Source of the DNA: a virus
Virus record (IMG/VR): IMGVR_UViG_3300032242_002237
Location: 1-52,437 of that record
Length of the DNA: 52,437 bases
Strand: one strand, 5' to 3'
Both the position numbers and the translations under genes were made by a program. Under the pieces are notes generated by a model, which saw only the letters and a program-made list of their open reading frames with translations, was not told the origin of the DNA and made no database searches. Shown piece after piece: positions 1-8,157 of the stretch (position 1 is its first letter; each line of letters opens with the position of its first letter).

Positions 1-2
1 AA

Positions 3-92
3 GCACAGCATCCTGACGATATCGCCAGGGCTGACATGGACAAGAAAAAGATCGTTGGCGGCTTGGCCACTGTCAAGGACATGTTCCGATGA
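3..92 (+). CDS. C-terminal end of an unidentified protein (cut by window edge)
   Basis: An open frame enters from the left edge and stops at TGA (90-92). The visible tail is about 29 residues, lysine- and aspartate-rich, ending in LATVKDMFR. The stop overlaps the ATG of the next gene (ATGA at 89-92), so the two are probably translationally coupled. Too little is present to name a family. Confidence 0.6.
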   Translation, partial: AQHPDDIARADMDKKKIVGGLATVKDMFR

Positions 93-1243
93 AGATACAC
101 GAAATCATTGTAGAAAGCCGCCGTGTCATACGTGAAGGCATTGCGCATCCAGAAGATGCCATATTCTCACAGCCTGGTGTGCAAGGTGCCATGACCGAAG
201 TAGACAAGCTGGCAGCCATGGCAGTGAACCCAGAATCAACCACCATCAAGTGGGACGGCTTTCCTGCCTTGATATTTGGTCGTGACGTTGACGGACAGTT
301 GATTGTTTCGGACAAGCACATGTTTGACAAAAAGGATGGCTCGGGCCGAGTCAAGAGTCCTGAACAGTTCTTGCAGTATGATCAGAACCGTGGCGCCAAT
401 CGTGGCGACCCCAACAGCTTTGGTGGCAACTTGTACGACAAGATCAACACACTGTGGCCAGCACTGGAACAGGTGATACCACGCAACTTCCGCGGATTCT
501 ATTTTGGCGACTTGCTGTATGCAGGCAAACCTCCTGTGCAAGGCGGTTTCTTTGTGTTCAAGCCCAATGTGATCACCTACAAGGTCAAGCAAAACTCACC
601 AGCAGGCGCACACATTGCGGCCAGCCTGGGTGGCATAGCAGTACACACATTCATTCCTGGCATTGGCGAGCCTGATCGTCCACTCAATGGTCTAGGCGGC
701 CTACCTCCTGATGGACCCATATGGTTTGTCACAGGTGAAATGCCTGTGCCACAGGTCAAGATTGACACCAGCATGATCGCCAAGACCAAGAGCTTGATCA
801 GTAGCAACGAACAAGCAGTAGACAATCTCAAGACCAGCCTGGTAGGCATGAAAGCCAAGGGTGTGATAGATGCCATCAGTCCCTACATCACCAGCAAGAT
901 CACTGCTGGCAGTTTTGACAACATGCTGGCAGGCTTCTACAAGTTCCTTGAAACCAAGCTGAGTGAAAAGGCCAAGACCACGCTGTTGGCCAATGGACAG
1001 GGCTATCTCTACAAAGAAGGTGCCGCTGGCCTGAAAGCTGTGTTTGAGATCTGGGTGGCCATCTACAACCTCAAGCTCAACATCAAGAAACAGATCGACG
1101 GTCAACAGGCCACAGGCGACATACAAGCATTCACAGGCAACGATCCCGGCCACGAAGGTTACGTAGTGGGCGGCGGTGCTGACAAGATGAAACTGATAGA
1201 CAGGCTGGGCTTCAGCCGCGCAAACTTTACCAAGAACGGATAG
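89..1243 (+). CDS. Nucleotidyltransferase/ligase-like phage protein with capsid-targeting-like N-terminus
   Basis: 384 residues. It contains a ligase-superfamily-like motif I (K54-W-D56-G57), a later FYFGDLLY segment resembling motif III, and near the C-terminus EGYVV followed by MKLIDR, resembling motifs IV and V. This suggests a divergent polynucleotide-ligase or nucleotidyltransferase fold with K54 as the candidate adenylated lysine; activity is not established. Proteins of this general look are common in marine T4-like phages. The first ten residues (MKIHEIIVES) match the T4 capsid-targeting pattern with a possible cut after E9, and a second possible site is IRE16|G17. It starts in an ATGA overlap with the preceding gene. 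The fold call is moderate and the packaging idea is inference. Confidence 0.6.
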   Translation: MKIHEIIVESRRVIREGIAHPEDAIFSQPGVQGAMTEVDKLAAMAVNPESTTIKWDGFPALIFGRDVDGQLIVSDKHMFDKKDGSGRVKSPEQFLQYDQNRGANRGDPNSFGGNLYDKINTLWPALEQVIPRNFRGFYFGDLLYAGKPPVQGGFFVFKPNVITYKVKQNSPAGAHIAASLGGIAVHTFIPGIGEPDRPLNGLGGLPPDGPIWFVTGEMPVPQVKIDTSMIAKTKSLISSNEQAVDNLKTSLVGMKAKGVIDAISPYITSKITAGSFDNMLAGFYKFLETKLSEKAKTTLLANGQGYLYKEGAAGLKAVFEIWVAIYNLKLNIKKQIDGQQATGDIQAFTGNDPGHEGYVVGGGADKMKLIDRLGFSRANFTKNG

Positions 1244-1244
1244 C

Positions 1245-1799
1245 ATGCTGAAATTCATACAAGGTGAACTGGTAGAAGCGGCAATGATGCGCAGTCCCAT
1301 CAGCATAGGGCCGCGCAATCCTCGTGAGCTGGCCAAGATACTGTACCTGGCCCTGCTGTGTGTGGAGATCCTGCGCACAGAAGATCCTGACCTGGCTCGG
1401 CACTATGCCAAGCTGACCATCAACTTTGGTGACTTTGATCACATGCGAGCCAGCACCACAGACACAGCCAACCTCATTGCCATACTCAGCAACCAGGACA
1501 AGTACGAAGAGTACATGAAGCCTGACTATGACATATCAGCTCCCATACTGCTGATCAAGGCCTATCTGCGCGGTGTGTGGCAGGACACCTACAGCCACAG
1601 CCTCACACAAGCATTCTTCCTGCGCTTGGAAAATGTCTTGATGATCGACGATTCCACCCTGCGCTCTGCACGTAGATCCATCATGCAGTGGCCCTTGGAA
1701 AGCCCCATGGAACAGCATCTCACAATGAGTAATATGCGCAGAGAACTAGCCAGCCGTGCCATACGCCTGGATATTGGCGTGGATCTTCTCAATAGTTGA
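1245..1799 (+). CDS. Conserved phage protein of unknown function
   Basis: 184 residues, alpha-helical in appearance, with no recognisable catalytic motif. It starts one base after the stop of the ligase-like gene, so the two are probably co-transcribed. The N-terminus (MLKFIQGELVEA) contains LVE|A, which fits the T4 prohead-protease cleavage pattern (L/I-x-E), although it does not follow the exact M-K/R-x-x-E form of the other tagged proteins. Function unknown. Confidence 0.7.
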   Translation: MLKFIQGELVEAAMMRSPISIGPRNPRELAKILYLALLCVEILRTEDPDLARHYAKLTINFGDFDHMRASTTDTANLIAILSNQDKYEEYMKPDYDISAPILLIKAYLRGVWQDTYSHSLTQAFFLRLENVLMIDDSTLRSARRSIMQWPLESPMEQHLTMSNMRRELASRAIRLDIGVDLLNS

Positions 1800-1817
1800 A
1801 GTTTTTTGCTGCCAATC

Positions 1818-1824
1818 ATAAATA
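1818..1824 (+). promoter_or_regulatory. T4-late-like promoter element (ATAAATA)
   Basis: ATAAATA lies about 40 bases before the ATG at 1864, in the short gap after the 1245-1799 gene. It resembles the T4 late element TATAAATA. A short palindrome GCGCA-AA-TGCGC (1832-1843) and a Shine-Dalgarno (TAGGAG) follow. It probably drives the downstream small structural-type gene. Confidence 0.45.
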
Positions 1825-1863
1825 TTTACATGCGCAAATGCGCTACATATTAGGAGAAATAAA

Positions 1864-2250
1864 ATGGCAGTCTTTACACGAGTAAATGGTTCCGCAGGTA
1901 CACGTTCTTTGAACGGTGGCTTGCCAGCAAACAGTTCACAATCAGGCGTTAGCGTCAAGCTATACTTGATCACTGTTAAAAACGTTTCTGCTTCTGCACA
2001 GTCTTTGGCTGGCGAAACAGGTTCAGGTGGCGCACTAGAAGCCATCATGAGAGCACTACCAAGTGGTCCACTAGTCTATAGCCCAGCTAATGACACATCA
2101 GGTGTTATCAGTGTTGTTATGGATGGCCACTCAGCACCAGCCGCTTCTGTGATCCAAACAGCACTTCGTGCATTGGGCACAAGCGTTGGTACAGGTATTG
2201 ACGTTTCAGGTACCACAGTTGCTGACGGTACTGTAATCACAGTATCTTAA
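1864..2250 (+). CDS. Small probable virion protein
   Basis: 128 residues rich in Ser, Thr, Ala, Gly and Val, with no Cys and a predicted beta-rich character (starts MAVFTRVNGSAGTRSLNGG). It is a monocistronic unit: a late-like element and a good Shine-Dalgarno lie upstream and a strong intrinsic terminator (2293-2318) follows. That arrangement suits a highly expressed late structural protein, for example a decoration or tail-associated protein. No family is recognised with confidence. Confidence 0.65.
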   Translation: MAVFTRVNGSAGTRSLNGGLPANSSQSGVSVKLYLITVKNVSASAQSLAGETGSGGALEAIMRALPSGPLVYSPANDTSGVISVVMDGHSAPAASVIQTALRALGTSVGTGIDVSGTTVADGTVITVS

Positions 2251-2292
2251 TAGCTTCGTCGTTTACAATTATTTTTTAGTTGTAGAAACAGG

Positions 2293-2318
2293 AAAGGCAC
2301 TTTTACAGTGCCTTTTTT
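2293..2318 (+). terminator. Intrinsic terminator
   Basis: Stem AAAGGCAC (2293-2300) pairs with GTGCCTTT (2308-2315) across a 7-base loop and is followed by a T run. It ends the 1864-2250 transcript. Confidence 0.85.
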
Positions 2319-2324
2319 GTTGGC

Positions 2325-2334
2325 GGTAAATACT
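2325..2334 (+). promoter_or_regulatory. Late-like promoter GGTAAATACT, leaderless arrangement
   Basis: TAAATA (2327-2332) is followed by exactly four bases (CTGC) and then the ATG at 2337. A T4-type late start site would fall at or next to the start codon, so the mRNA would have no leader. It lies directly after the terminator. Confidence 0.55.
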
Positions 2335-2336
2335 GC

Positions 2337-2801
2337 ATGGCCAGGATCATAAACCTCTCAGACAAGCATATCACAGGGTTTACCTTGGTTGATATCACTC
2401 CCACTGGCATGACTCGTGATCCTGGCGTCAACAGCCTGTCACGCAATCAACAGCGCAACTGGGAAACAGTGATACAGTGCATAGGACTGCGAGCACAGCC
2501 CATGAACCTACAGTGTTTCAGCCCTGACAACAGGATGGAACTAGAGGATCTCAAGGACTGGGAATTTGGTGAAATGTACACCGGTCGGCACAAGATATGG
2601 GCGTTTTCATTCATGGTCGAGCACAGCAATGTGTTTGCACAGGGCAACGATCCACTGAAGCTGTTGGACGACAGCTTTGATGAAGTGCCTGTGACCACGT
2701 ACCTGACCGAAACAGCCAAGTTCATACTGCCGGTGTTTTACACTTCGGGTGCAATCAAAAACATATATTTTAAGATTGGCAGTTTGAAGTTAAATAGCTA
2801 A
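2337..2801 (+). CDS. Conserved phage protein, possibly tail or baseplate related
   Basis: 154 residues with many aromatic residues and no signal peptide or membrane segment. The N-terminal half contains DPGVNSLSRNQQRNWETV and the C-terminal half ends in a beta-rich YFKIGSLKLN. There is no Shine-Dalgarno, because a late-like promoter sits four bases before the ATG, so a leaderless mRNA is likely. I associate this type of protein with marine T4-like phages but cannot assign a role. Confidence 0.65.
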   Translation: MARIINLSDKHITGFTLVDITPTGMTRDPGVNSLSRNQQRNWETVIQCIGLRAQPMNLQCFSPDNRMELEDLKDWEFGEMYTGRHKIWAFSFMVEHSNVFAQGNDPLKLLDDSFDEVPVTTYLTETAKFILPVFYTSGAIKNIYFKIGSLKLNS

Positions 2802-2904
2802 TAGAACAAAGAAGATGCAGGTCATCCATTTGGCACATATTAAGGCTCATTATTAAGGCACATCAAACAACGCATCTCGCATAATAACGAGATTGGATTA
2901 AAAA

Positions 2905-3162
2905 GTGGCAACGGATATCGAAAAAAAGAGCCTTGAAGCGCACGTCGAACTGTGTGCAGAAAGGTACACGAAGTTGGAAACGAAACTTAACAACGTAGAA
3001 GCCAAAGTTGAAAAACTTGAGGAGCACGTTGTCGCCATCCGTGAAGCATTGGCCGGATCCAGCGACAAACAAAGCAAGCAGTTGATAGCCATCGGCACTG
3101 CTATTGTATCCGTGCTGATCACAGGTTTGATCACTGTGATAGTACACCTAGTCAGCAAGTAA
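2905..3162 (+). CDS. Coiled-coil protein with C-terminal membrane anchor (XhlA-like)
   Basis: 85 residues from a GTG start. A long heptad-like helix (about residues 5-50, KLETKLNNVEAKVEKLEEHV) is followed by one hydrophobic segment (about 60-83, IAIGTAIVSVLITGLITVIVHLV). This layout matches the XhlA/haemolysin-type phage membrane proteins often linked to holins and lysis. The weak GTG start and the 100-base gap before it leave the exact start uncertain. The role in lysis is inference. Confidence 0.6.
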   Translation: MATDIEKKSLEAHVELCAERYTKLETKLNNVEAKVEKLEEHVVAIREALAGSSDKQSKQLIAIGTAIVSVLITGLITVIVHLVSK

Positions 3163-3164
3163 GT

Positions 3165-3377
3165 ATGAAAATAATCGAGGTCACCCAAGGGCTACTGATG
3201 CCCATCACAAACGAAGAGGCTGATCTCGTATCAAAGTTCCGTGAAGGAAATAGCATATCCAAGTCGGATCTGGATCCACGTGAAACACTGGTGGCCAACA
3301 ATCTCGTAAACAGAGATGTGCTGTTGAGGAAAAATCAAGATGGTCGCATCACTTACTACAAAAAAACACAAACCTAA
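3165..3377 (+). CDS. Small hypothetical protein
   Basis: 70 residues, starting two bases after the stop of the coiled-coil gene. The C-terminal half (LVANNLVNRDVLLRKNQDGRITYYKK) looks like a small winged-helix or DNA-binding unit, but this is only an impression. Its 3' end overlaps the next gene by 38 bases in another frame. The N-terminus MKIIEV resembles the tagged proteins but lacks a following x-E|S/A site. Confidence 0.55.
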   Translation: MKIIEVTQGLLMPITNEEADLVSKFREGNSISKSDLDPRETLVANNLVNRDVLLRKNQDGRITYYKKTQT

Positions 3378-3945
3378 AACCAAGAAAAAGTTCAACCGGC
3401 AGGTCTTTGAACGTGCTAAACAGCAAGCCACGGCTGAAGCACTGACAGAAGTCATGGCCCGATTCTTCACGCACTGGAGCCGGCAACAGCTGGACCAGCT
3501 GGCAACTGCACAGGAGTTCGTGTGCATAGATCTAGCACGAGATTTCTACCAGGTGGGCAAATACAGCCTGGAGAAACGTGCCGAGAACAGCTGGATCGTG
3601 CGTGATAAGTACAACGAGGTCCTGCATGACTTTTATCACAGGCAAGCGGCAGTTCTATGGTGCTTGCACGAAACACGTGGTATGTTCCAGAAAGCAAGAG
3701 AGTTCTTGAACAACGACAAGCGATATGGATTCATGCAAGATCAGGTGATTGAGTTTTCCGCTAAACTCAAGCAGGCAATGGAAAAACATGACGGATTCCG
3801 CCAAGATCTGTACCTGGCTCGACTGAGCTGGACATATCCTATGTTGGAAGAGGTCCGTAATAATCTACAAAAAACTATTACAGCGGCTAAATACTCTAAA
3901 GCCTTCGGGGAAAAGAAAAATGAAACTGCAAGAACTCGCAACTAG
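3340..3945 (+). CDS. Conserved phage protein of unknown function, basic N-terminus
   Basis: 201 residues. The first 25 are very basic (TTKKHKPKTKKKFNRQ) and the rest is helical and rich in Gln, Lys and aromatic residues. It overlaps the gene before by 38 bases and the gene after by 26, consistent with one operon from 2905 to 5036. The basic start suggests nucleic-acid or core contact. No family recognised. Confidence 0.65.
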   Translation: MVASLTTKKHKPKTKKKFNRQVFERAKQQATAEALTEVMARFFTHWSRQQLDQLATAQEFVCIDLARDFYQVGKYSLEKRAENSWIVRDKYNEVLHDFYHRQAAVLWCLHETRGMFQKAREFLNNDKRYGFMQDQVIEFSAKLKQAMEKHDGFRQDLYLARLSWTYPMLEEVRNNLQKTITAAKYSKAFGEKKNETARTRN

Positions 3946-4636
3946 ACCATCAAGTCTTAGAATCAACAAAGTTAACGAAAGTCGCTTTGGATTCGCCATT
4001 GATTACAGGAAGTTGACACTGCCAAAAGCACGATCACTCAGCGTCACGCTAGGTGAAAACCTACAAAAGCTGAAACAGAGCTTTGGTATCCACAGTGCAG
4101 AAAAGAATCCACGCTACATGGAATTGCTCATGGTGCGTGAAGGTCTCAACCGCTGGATCGAAGAAAATCGCACAGAATTGACTGAAAGTGAAATAGCAAA
4201 ATCTGGTGCCATCCTAGCGGCAAAAGACATCGTGGACAGCATGCAAGACATGTTGGAAGACATCAGCAAGATGCAGAACGAACAGATGCCTGCTTTGCTT
4301 GACACCATTCGCGATCAGATCGGTCAACCACAAGCTGATGCTTTCAAGCAAGCAGTCAGTCCAATCCTACAACAGCTGACACAGCAGTTGCAACAGGCTC
4401 GTGAAACAGCCGACGGCGCCGCTCGTAGCCTGGCTGGTGAACAAACAGCACAGCCAATGGACATGGGCGCACCTGCTCCAGACGCCATGGGCGGTATGGG
4501 CGCACCTGGTGCTGACATGGGCGGAGCACCTGCTCCAGACATGGGCAGTGACCTTGACGCAGATGCTGGTATCGAAACTGGCGCTGTTGATGCAGCCGCA
4601 GGTGGAAACAAAAGTCTCGGTCGAGACAAAAGGTAA
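3920..4636 (+). CDS. Probable prohead-core or internal protein with Met/Gly/Pro-rich tail
   Basis: 238 residues. The N-terminus (MKLQELATRP) fits the M-K/R-x-x-E-hydrophobic pattern seen in other tagged proteins here, though residue 9 is Arg. VNE20|S is a possible prohead-protease site. The middle is helical (about 25-175) and the end is a low-complexity Met-Gly-Ala-Pro-Asp repeat (about 178-225). Long helices plus a flexible acidic tail would suit a scaffold or core protein; this is inference. Confidence 0.6.
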   Translation: MKLQELATRPSSLRINKVNESRFGFAIDYRKLTLPKARSLSVTLGENLQKLKQSFGIHSAEKNPRYMELLMVREGLNRWIEENRTELTESEIAKSGAILAAKDIVDSMQDMLEDISKMQNEQMPALLDTIRDQIGQPQADAFKQAVSPILQQLTQQLQQARETADGAARSLAGEQTAQPMDMGAPAPDAMGGMGAPGADMGGAPAPDMGSDLDADAGIETGAVDAAAGGNKSLGRDKR

Positions 4637-4640
4637 CACC

Positions 4641-5036
4641 ATGCGCATCAGAGAGTTCGCACAGGACTCAAATGATAGCGAACTAAAGTCAGCTATCATT
4701 GGTGTATTGGAATTCGTGCGCAACCGTGCGCACGACAAAAGACTCATGCCCAGCATAGGAACCATTGGTTTGATCAACATGGTCAACAACCAATTGCCTG
4801 GTTCCGGTCTCAACTACGCAACCTTGAAACAGATCTGTGACAGTGATCAAACACTGCAAGGACTGGTCACGGAAGTCAACAGAGACACTGTTGAGCTGGC
4901 ACCATTCGGCGACGAGCCAGATGCTCCCAAAGAACCCGAAGACAGCACAGCCGGTGGCGGCAGTGCCAAAGATCCCACAGCCATAGTGGACAAGATGGCC
5001 AAAAAAGCCTCAGCCAAAAGAGATAGCCTAGCTTGA
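4641..5036 (+). CDS. Conserved marine-phage helical protein with capsid-targeting-like N-terminus
   Basis: 131 residues. The start at 4641 is chosen because it begins MRIREFAQDS, the same N-terminal pattern as other proteins in the window, and lies four bases after the preceding stop. The body (LKSAIIGVLEFVRNRAHDK...SLINMVNNQLPGSGLNYATLKQI) resembles a small helical family I recall from marine T4-like phages, of unknown function. The C-terminus is acidic then Lys/Ala-rich. Probably co-expressed with the 3920 gene. Confidence 0.65.
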   Translation: MRIREFAQDSNDSELKSAIIGVLEFVRNRAHDKRLMPSIGTIGLINMVNNQLPGSGLNYATLKQICDSDQTLQGLVTEVNRDTVELAPFGDEPDAPKEPEDSTAGGGSAKDPTAIVDKMAKKASAKRDSLA

Positions 5037-5061
5037 CACTTTGACGTAAATACTCTATAAT
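5033..5061 (+). promoter_or_regulatory. Sigma70-type promoter TTGACA-17-TATAAT with embedded late-like element
   Basis: TTGACA (5033-5038) and TATAAT (5056-5061) are both perfect and 17 bases apart. A late-like CGTAAATACT (5045-5054) lies in the spacer. The late-type start would keep the AAGGAG Shine-Dalgarno (5062-5067) of iscU; the sigma70 start would fall close to the ATG. Two promoters in one place could keep the Fe-S genes on throughout infection. Confidence 0.75.
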
Positions 5062-5071
5062 AAGGAGTATC

Positions 5072-5458
5072 ATGGCGTATTCAAACAAAGTAATAGATCA
5101 TTATGAGAACCCACGCAATGTGGGTTCCTTTGCCAAAGAAGAATCTGGCATTGGAACCGGCATGGTGGGCGCCCCTGCTTGTGGCGACGTCATGAAACTA
5201 CAGATAAAGGTTGTAAATGGGATCATCCAAGACGCAAAATTCAAAACATACGGATGTGGAAGTGCAATCGCAAGCTCAAGCCTTGTCACTGAGTGGGTCA
5301 AAGGAAAAACGCTTGACCAGGCACGAGAGATTTCTAATTCATCAATTGCTGAAGAACTTGCCCTTCCACCGGTTAAAATACATTGTTCAATACTTGCAGA
5401 AGATGCTATCAAAGCCGCAATAGAGGATTATAGAAAAAACAATGATCACAGTGAGTGA
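5072..5458 (+). CDS. iscU: Fe-S cluster assembly scaffold IscU
   Basis: 128 residues, full length for IscU. Ligands are present: C37 with D39 (ACGD), C62 (GCGSA) and H104-C105. The LPPVK motif (98-102) is the HscA-chaperone recognition site of bacterial IscU. The protein builds [2Fe-2S] clusters in the cytoplasm from sulfur supplied by host IscS. It starts behind a perfect sigma70 promoter with an AAGGAG ribosome site, and overlaps iscA by 17 bases. A phage copy could support Fe-S or iron enzymes in infection; the class I ribonucleotide reductase nearby uses a di-iron site, so a direct link is only a guess. Confidence 0.95.
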   Translation: MAYSNKVIDHYENPRNVGSFAKEESGIGTGMVGAPACGDVMKLQIKVVNGIIQDAKFKTYGCGSAIASSSLVTEWVKGKTLDQAREISNSSIAEELALPPVKIHCSILAEDAIKAAIEDYRKNNDHSE

Positions 5459-5762
5459 AAAAGCTGCCGAACGCATACAGCGCATGCTGACCAAACGAGG
5501 CCATGGCATAGGCATTCGCCTGGGAGTCAACACAAGAGGTTGCTCTGGCATGAGTTATGTGTTAGAATACGTAGATGAACCACAGCCCGGCGATGACAAG
5601 ATCAGTGACAAAGGTGTCACTATCTTTGTGGACCCCAAGTCCACTTTATACCTACTCGGCACACAGGTGGATTGGCAACGTGAAGGACTCAATGAAGGCT
5701 TCAAGTTTGTCAATCCCAACGAGAAGGGCACCTGCGGTTGTGGAGAGAGCTTTCACATATAA
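5442..5762 (+). CDS. iscA: A-type Fe-S carrier protein (IscA/ErpA family)
   Basis: 106 residues. The three conserved cysteines are present: C34 (RGCSGMSY) and C98/C100 (CGCGESF). A-type carriers receive or deliver iron or clusters between the IscU scaffold and apo-enzymes. The gene overlaps iscU by 17 bases and its TAA shares bases with the ATG of the nuclease gene (TAATG), so all three are likely translated together. IscA and ErpA cannot be separated from sequence alone. Confidence 0.92.
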   Translation: MITVSEKAAERIQRMLTKRGHGIGIRLGVNTRGCSGMSYVLEYVDEPQPGDDKISDKGVTIFVDPKSTLYLLGTQVDWQREGLNEGFKFVNPNEKGTCGCGESFHI

Positions 5763-6472
5763 TGATAAATCCCAAGTACGACTATAAGCCCCTGGAACGA
5801 ACCACTCTGGAGGGCAAGAGACACTACTGCTTGCCTGACGGTAGCAAAGTGCCTTCAGTCACAACCATCCTGGATCGCACCAAACCAGCCGAAGCCAAAC
5901 AGGCACTGGAAAACTGGCGCAAAGCTGTGGGGCATGAACGTGCCCAAGCCATCACTACAGAAGCAGCCAATCGTGGCACCAGAATGCACAGCTACTTGGA
6001 ATCCTACATACTCAGTGATGACATGAAGCCATTGCCTACCAATCCCTATGCTCACCCGTCTTGGTTCATGGCCGCAGAAGTGATCCTCAAAGGACTCAGC
6101 AATGTAGACGAGTTTTGGGGATCAGAAGTGCCTGTGTATTATAGTGGGTTATATGCTGGCACCACTGACTGTGTGGGTGTGTGGAAGGGCCGTCCTGCTA
6201 TCATGGACTTCAAGCAGAGCAACAAGCCCAAGAAGGTGGAATGGATCAGTGACTATTTCATCCAGCTGGCAGCCTATGCAGAAGCACACAACAACACACA
6301 TGGCACTGACATAGACCAAGGTGTGATTTTGATGTGTGTACAGCCAAAATTGCAGGAAGACGGCACCTATACCACTCCACAATACCAGGAATTCGTCATC
6401 CAAGGAGACGAATTTGCCTACTGGAAACAAGAGTGGCTCAAGCGTGTTGAGTTGTACTACCTAATGAGCTAA
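5762..6472 (+). CDS. PD-(D/E)XK exonuclease-like protein (RecB/Cas4/MGME1 type)
   Basis: 236 residues from the ATG that overlaps the iscA stop. Nuclease motifs are visible: D136 (AGTTDCVGV), D149-F-K151 (IMDFK) and the RecB-type Q168-x-x-x-Y172 (QLAAYA). Related proteins are single-strand exonucleases with a PD-(D/E)XK core; some carry an Fe-S cluster but no cysteine cluster is evident here. In a phage it probably acts in DNA recombination or degradation. Linkage to iscU/iscA may be chance or a supply link. Confidence 0.75.
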   Translation: MINPKYDYKPLERTTLEGKRHYCLPDGSKVPSVTTILDRTKPAEAKQALENWRKAVGHERAQAITTEAANRGTRMHSYLESYILSDDMKPLPTNPYAHPSWFMAAEVILKGLSNVDEFWGSEVPVYYSGLYAGTTDCVGVWKGRPAIMDFKQSNKPKKVEWISDYFIQLAAYAEAHNNTHGTDIDQGVILMCVQPKLQEDGTYTTPQYQEFVIQGDEFAYWKQEWLKRVELYYLMS

Positions 6473-6484
6473 ACCCTACAATGG

Positions 6485-6494
6485 GCTAAATACT
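6485..6494 (+). promoter_or_regulatory. Late-like promoter GCTAAATACT
   Basis: TAAATACT lies 24 bases before the spike ATG (6519), leaving room for a short leader. It fits the consensus of other TAAATAC elements in the window and precedes an obvious structural gene. Confidence 0.6.
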
Positions 6495-6518
6495 CCATAC
6501 ACCAGGGGTATTTAGAAA

Positions 6519-8147
6519 ATGGCCGTCGTACAAATATCAAGGATCCAGCAACGCCGTGGATTACAACAAGACTTACCACAGCTAGCCAGTGCTGAGCTGG
6601 GGTGGAGCATTGACACCCAGCAATTATACATCGGAAATGGTACCATCGCTGAAGGTGCGCCCAACATTGGCGTGACTGAAATTCTCACACAGAATTCAGA
6701 CCTGTTCAACATTGCTGGTGCTTACTCTTTCAGAGGTTCAGAGTCTGGCTATACCAGTCGTACTGGTCCCACAGCTGATGCACCCATCAGCCGTACATTG
6801 CAGTCCAAGTCTGACGAACTGGTCAGTGTGCGAGACTTTGGGGCCAAAGGTGATGGCGCCACTGACGACACAGCCGCTATCCAACGTGCCATTGATCAGA
6901 TCTTGTTTGGCAGCTTTTCACTGAGCCAGACACGCCTGCGTCGTGGTATAAAATTGCCAGCAGGCACTTATCTGCTGACGTCTTCTCTCAAGCTACCCAG
7001 CTGGGCTTTTCTCTATGGTGAAGGCAAGGACCGCACCACCATTGTGCAGACCAACGCACTGTTTCCTGTGATACAGTTGAAAGACAGTTTCTCTGCTGTG
7101 GACAGTTCCTACTACACACAGACTGGATCCAGTCCTGCTACCAACATCACTATCGAAGCCATGACCCTGCAGAACAACAATGCCACCACTGACATTGTGC
7201 ATCTTGACAGTTGCAAAAACATTGAATTCCTGCGTGTGCTGTTCCGTGGATCAGTGTCCAACAGCACATCAGCATCAGGTGCGCAGAGTGGCGTGAGCGC
7301 CATGCCAACCAATGCACCTGCTACCATACTGCCCACCATTGACAACATGGCATTCTTTGAGTGTGAATTCTACAACCTGAATCAGGCTGTGCAGGCCAAT
7401 GGTACCAACTATCGCGCCATTGGTTGCACATTTAGAAACATGAGTCGTGGCATTGTGTTTGACAATTCCACATCAGGTGTGGCCAGCCGCAACTTCAAGA
7501 TAATCAACAGCACCTTCCATGACATTGGCAGATCAGCTATCTATGTGAACACACCCGCAGTGACCACTGCCAGCTCGGTAATGAGTAGCATGAACCACTT
7601 TGGTGAAGTAGGCACTGCCTATGCAGGTGCCGGCAATGCTGTGTATCCTGTGATCAACTTTGTGAGCGGGTCAGGCAACTACAGCATCGCTGACAACTTC
7701 TGGCGCAACGATGCTGACCATAACCTAGTGCCAAGAGTATACACAGCATCTCGTTCGTTGAACATTGCCTTTGATGCCAATACTGGCATCAGCATGGGTA
7801 TGATGCTGACCACTACTGCTAGAACAGTGACACTGTCAGGCAACGTGGCTTCAGCCACACCAGTGGCACAGCTACCAGCTGGCACACCTGCAGGCACCAT
7901 CAACTATTGGTTGCGCAGAGACAACAGCTCATATCGTCGTGGGCAGATCGACTATGTCATAAATGGCACCACAGTGCAGTACACCGACGAGTATGCTGAA
8001 TATCCCAATGCCACCACTTTCCGATATCCTGGGCCTACTGGCATCACGTTCAGCGTGGCAACCACATCCGGCAACACATTCCTGTACTACACCAGTGACG
8101 TCAACGGTTATGGTAACGTAACTCTTTCCACCACCTCCTTCAGCTGA
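6519..8147 (+). CDS. Tail spike/fibre with pectate-lyase-type beta-helix
   Basis: 542 residues. The N-terminal ~50 residues (QLASAELGWSIDTQQLYIGNG) match the short attachment module common in phage fibre proteins. About residues 103-118 (VRDFGAKGDGATDDTAAIQ) are the hallmark start of the pectate-lyase/GH28-type right-handed beta-helix, which continues with Asn/Ser/Thr-rich turns to about 430. The C-terminus is beta-rich. It is likely a receptor-binding or capsule-degrading spike; the cleaved polysaccharide cannot be predicted. Confidence 0.85.
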   Translation: MAVVQISRIQQRRGLQQDLPQLASAELGWSIDTQQLYIGNGTIAEGAPNIGVTEILTQNSDLFNIAGAYSFRGSESGYTSRTGPTADAPISRTLQSKSDELVSVRDFGAKGDGATDDTAAIQRAIDQILFGSFSLSQTRLRRGIKLPAGTYLLTSSLKLPSWAFLYGEGKDRTTIVQTNALFPVIQLKDSFSAVDSSYYTQTGSSPATNITIEAMTLQNNNATTDIVHLDSCKNIEFLRVLFRGSVSNSTSASGAQSGVSAMPTNAPATILPTIDNMAFFECEFYNLNQAVQANGTNYRAIGCTFRNMSRGIVFDNSTSGVASRNFKIINSTFHDIGRSAIYVNTPAVTTASSVMSSMNHFGEVGTAYAGAGNAVYPVINFVSGSGNYSIADNFWRNDADHNLVPRVYTASRSLNIAFDANTGISMGMMLTTTARTVTLSGNVASATPVAQLPAGTPAGTINYWLRRDNSSYRRGQIDYVINGTTVQYTDEYAEYPNATTFRYPGPTGITFSVATTSGNTFLYYTSDVNGYGNVTLSTTSFS

Positions 8148-8157
8148 TAAGTAGTTG

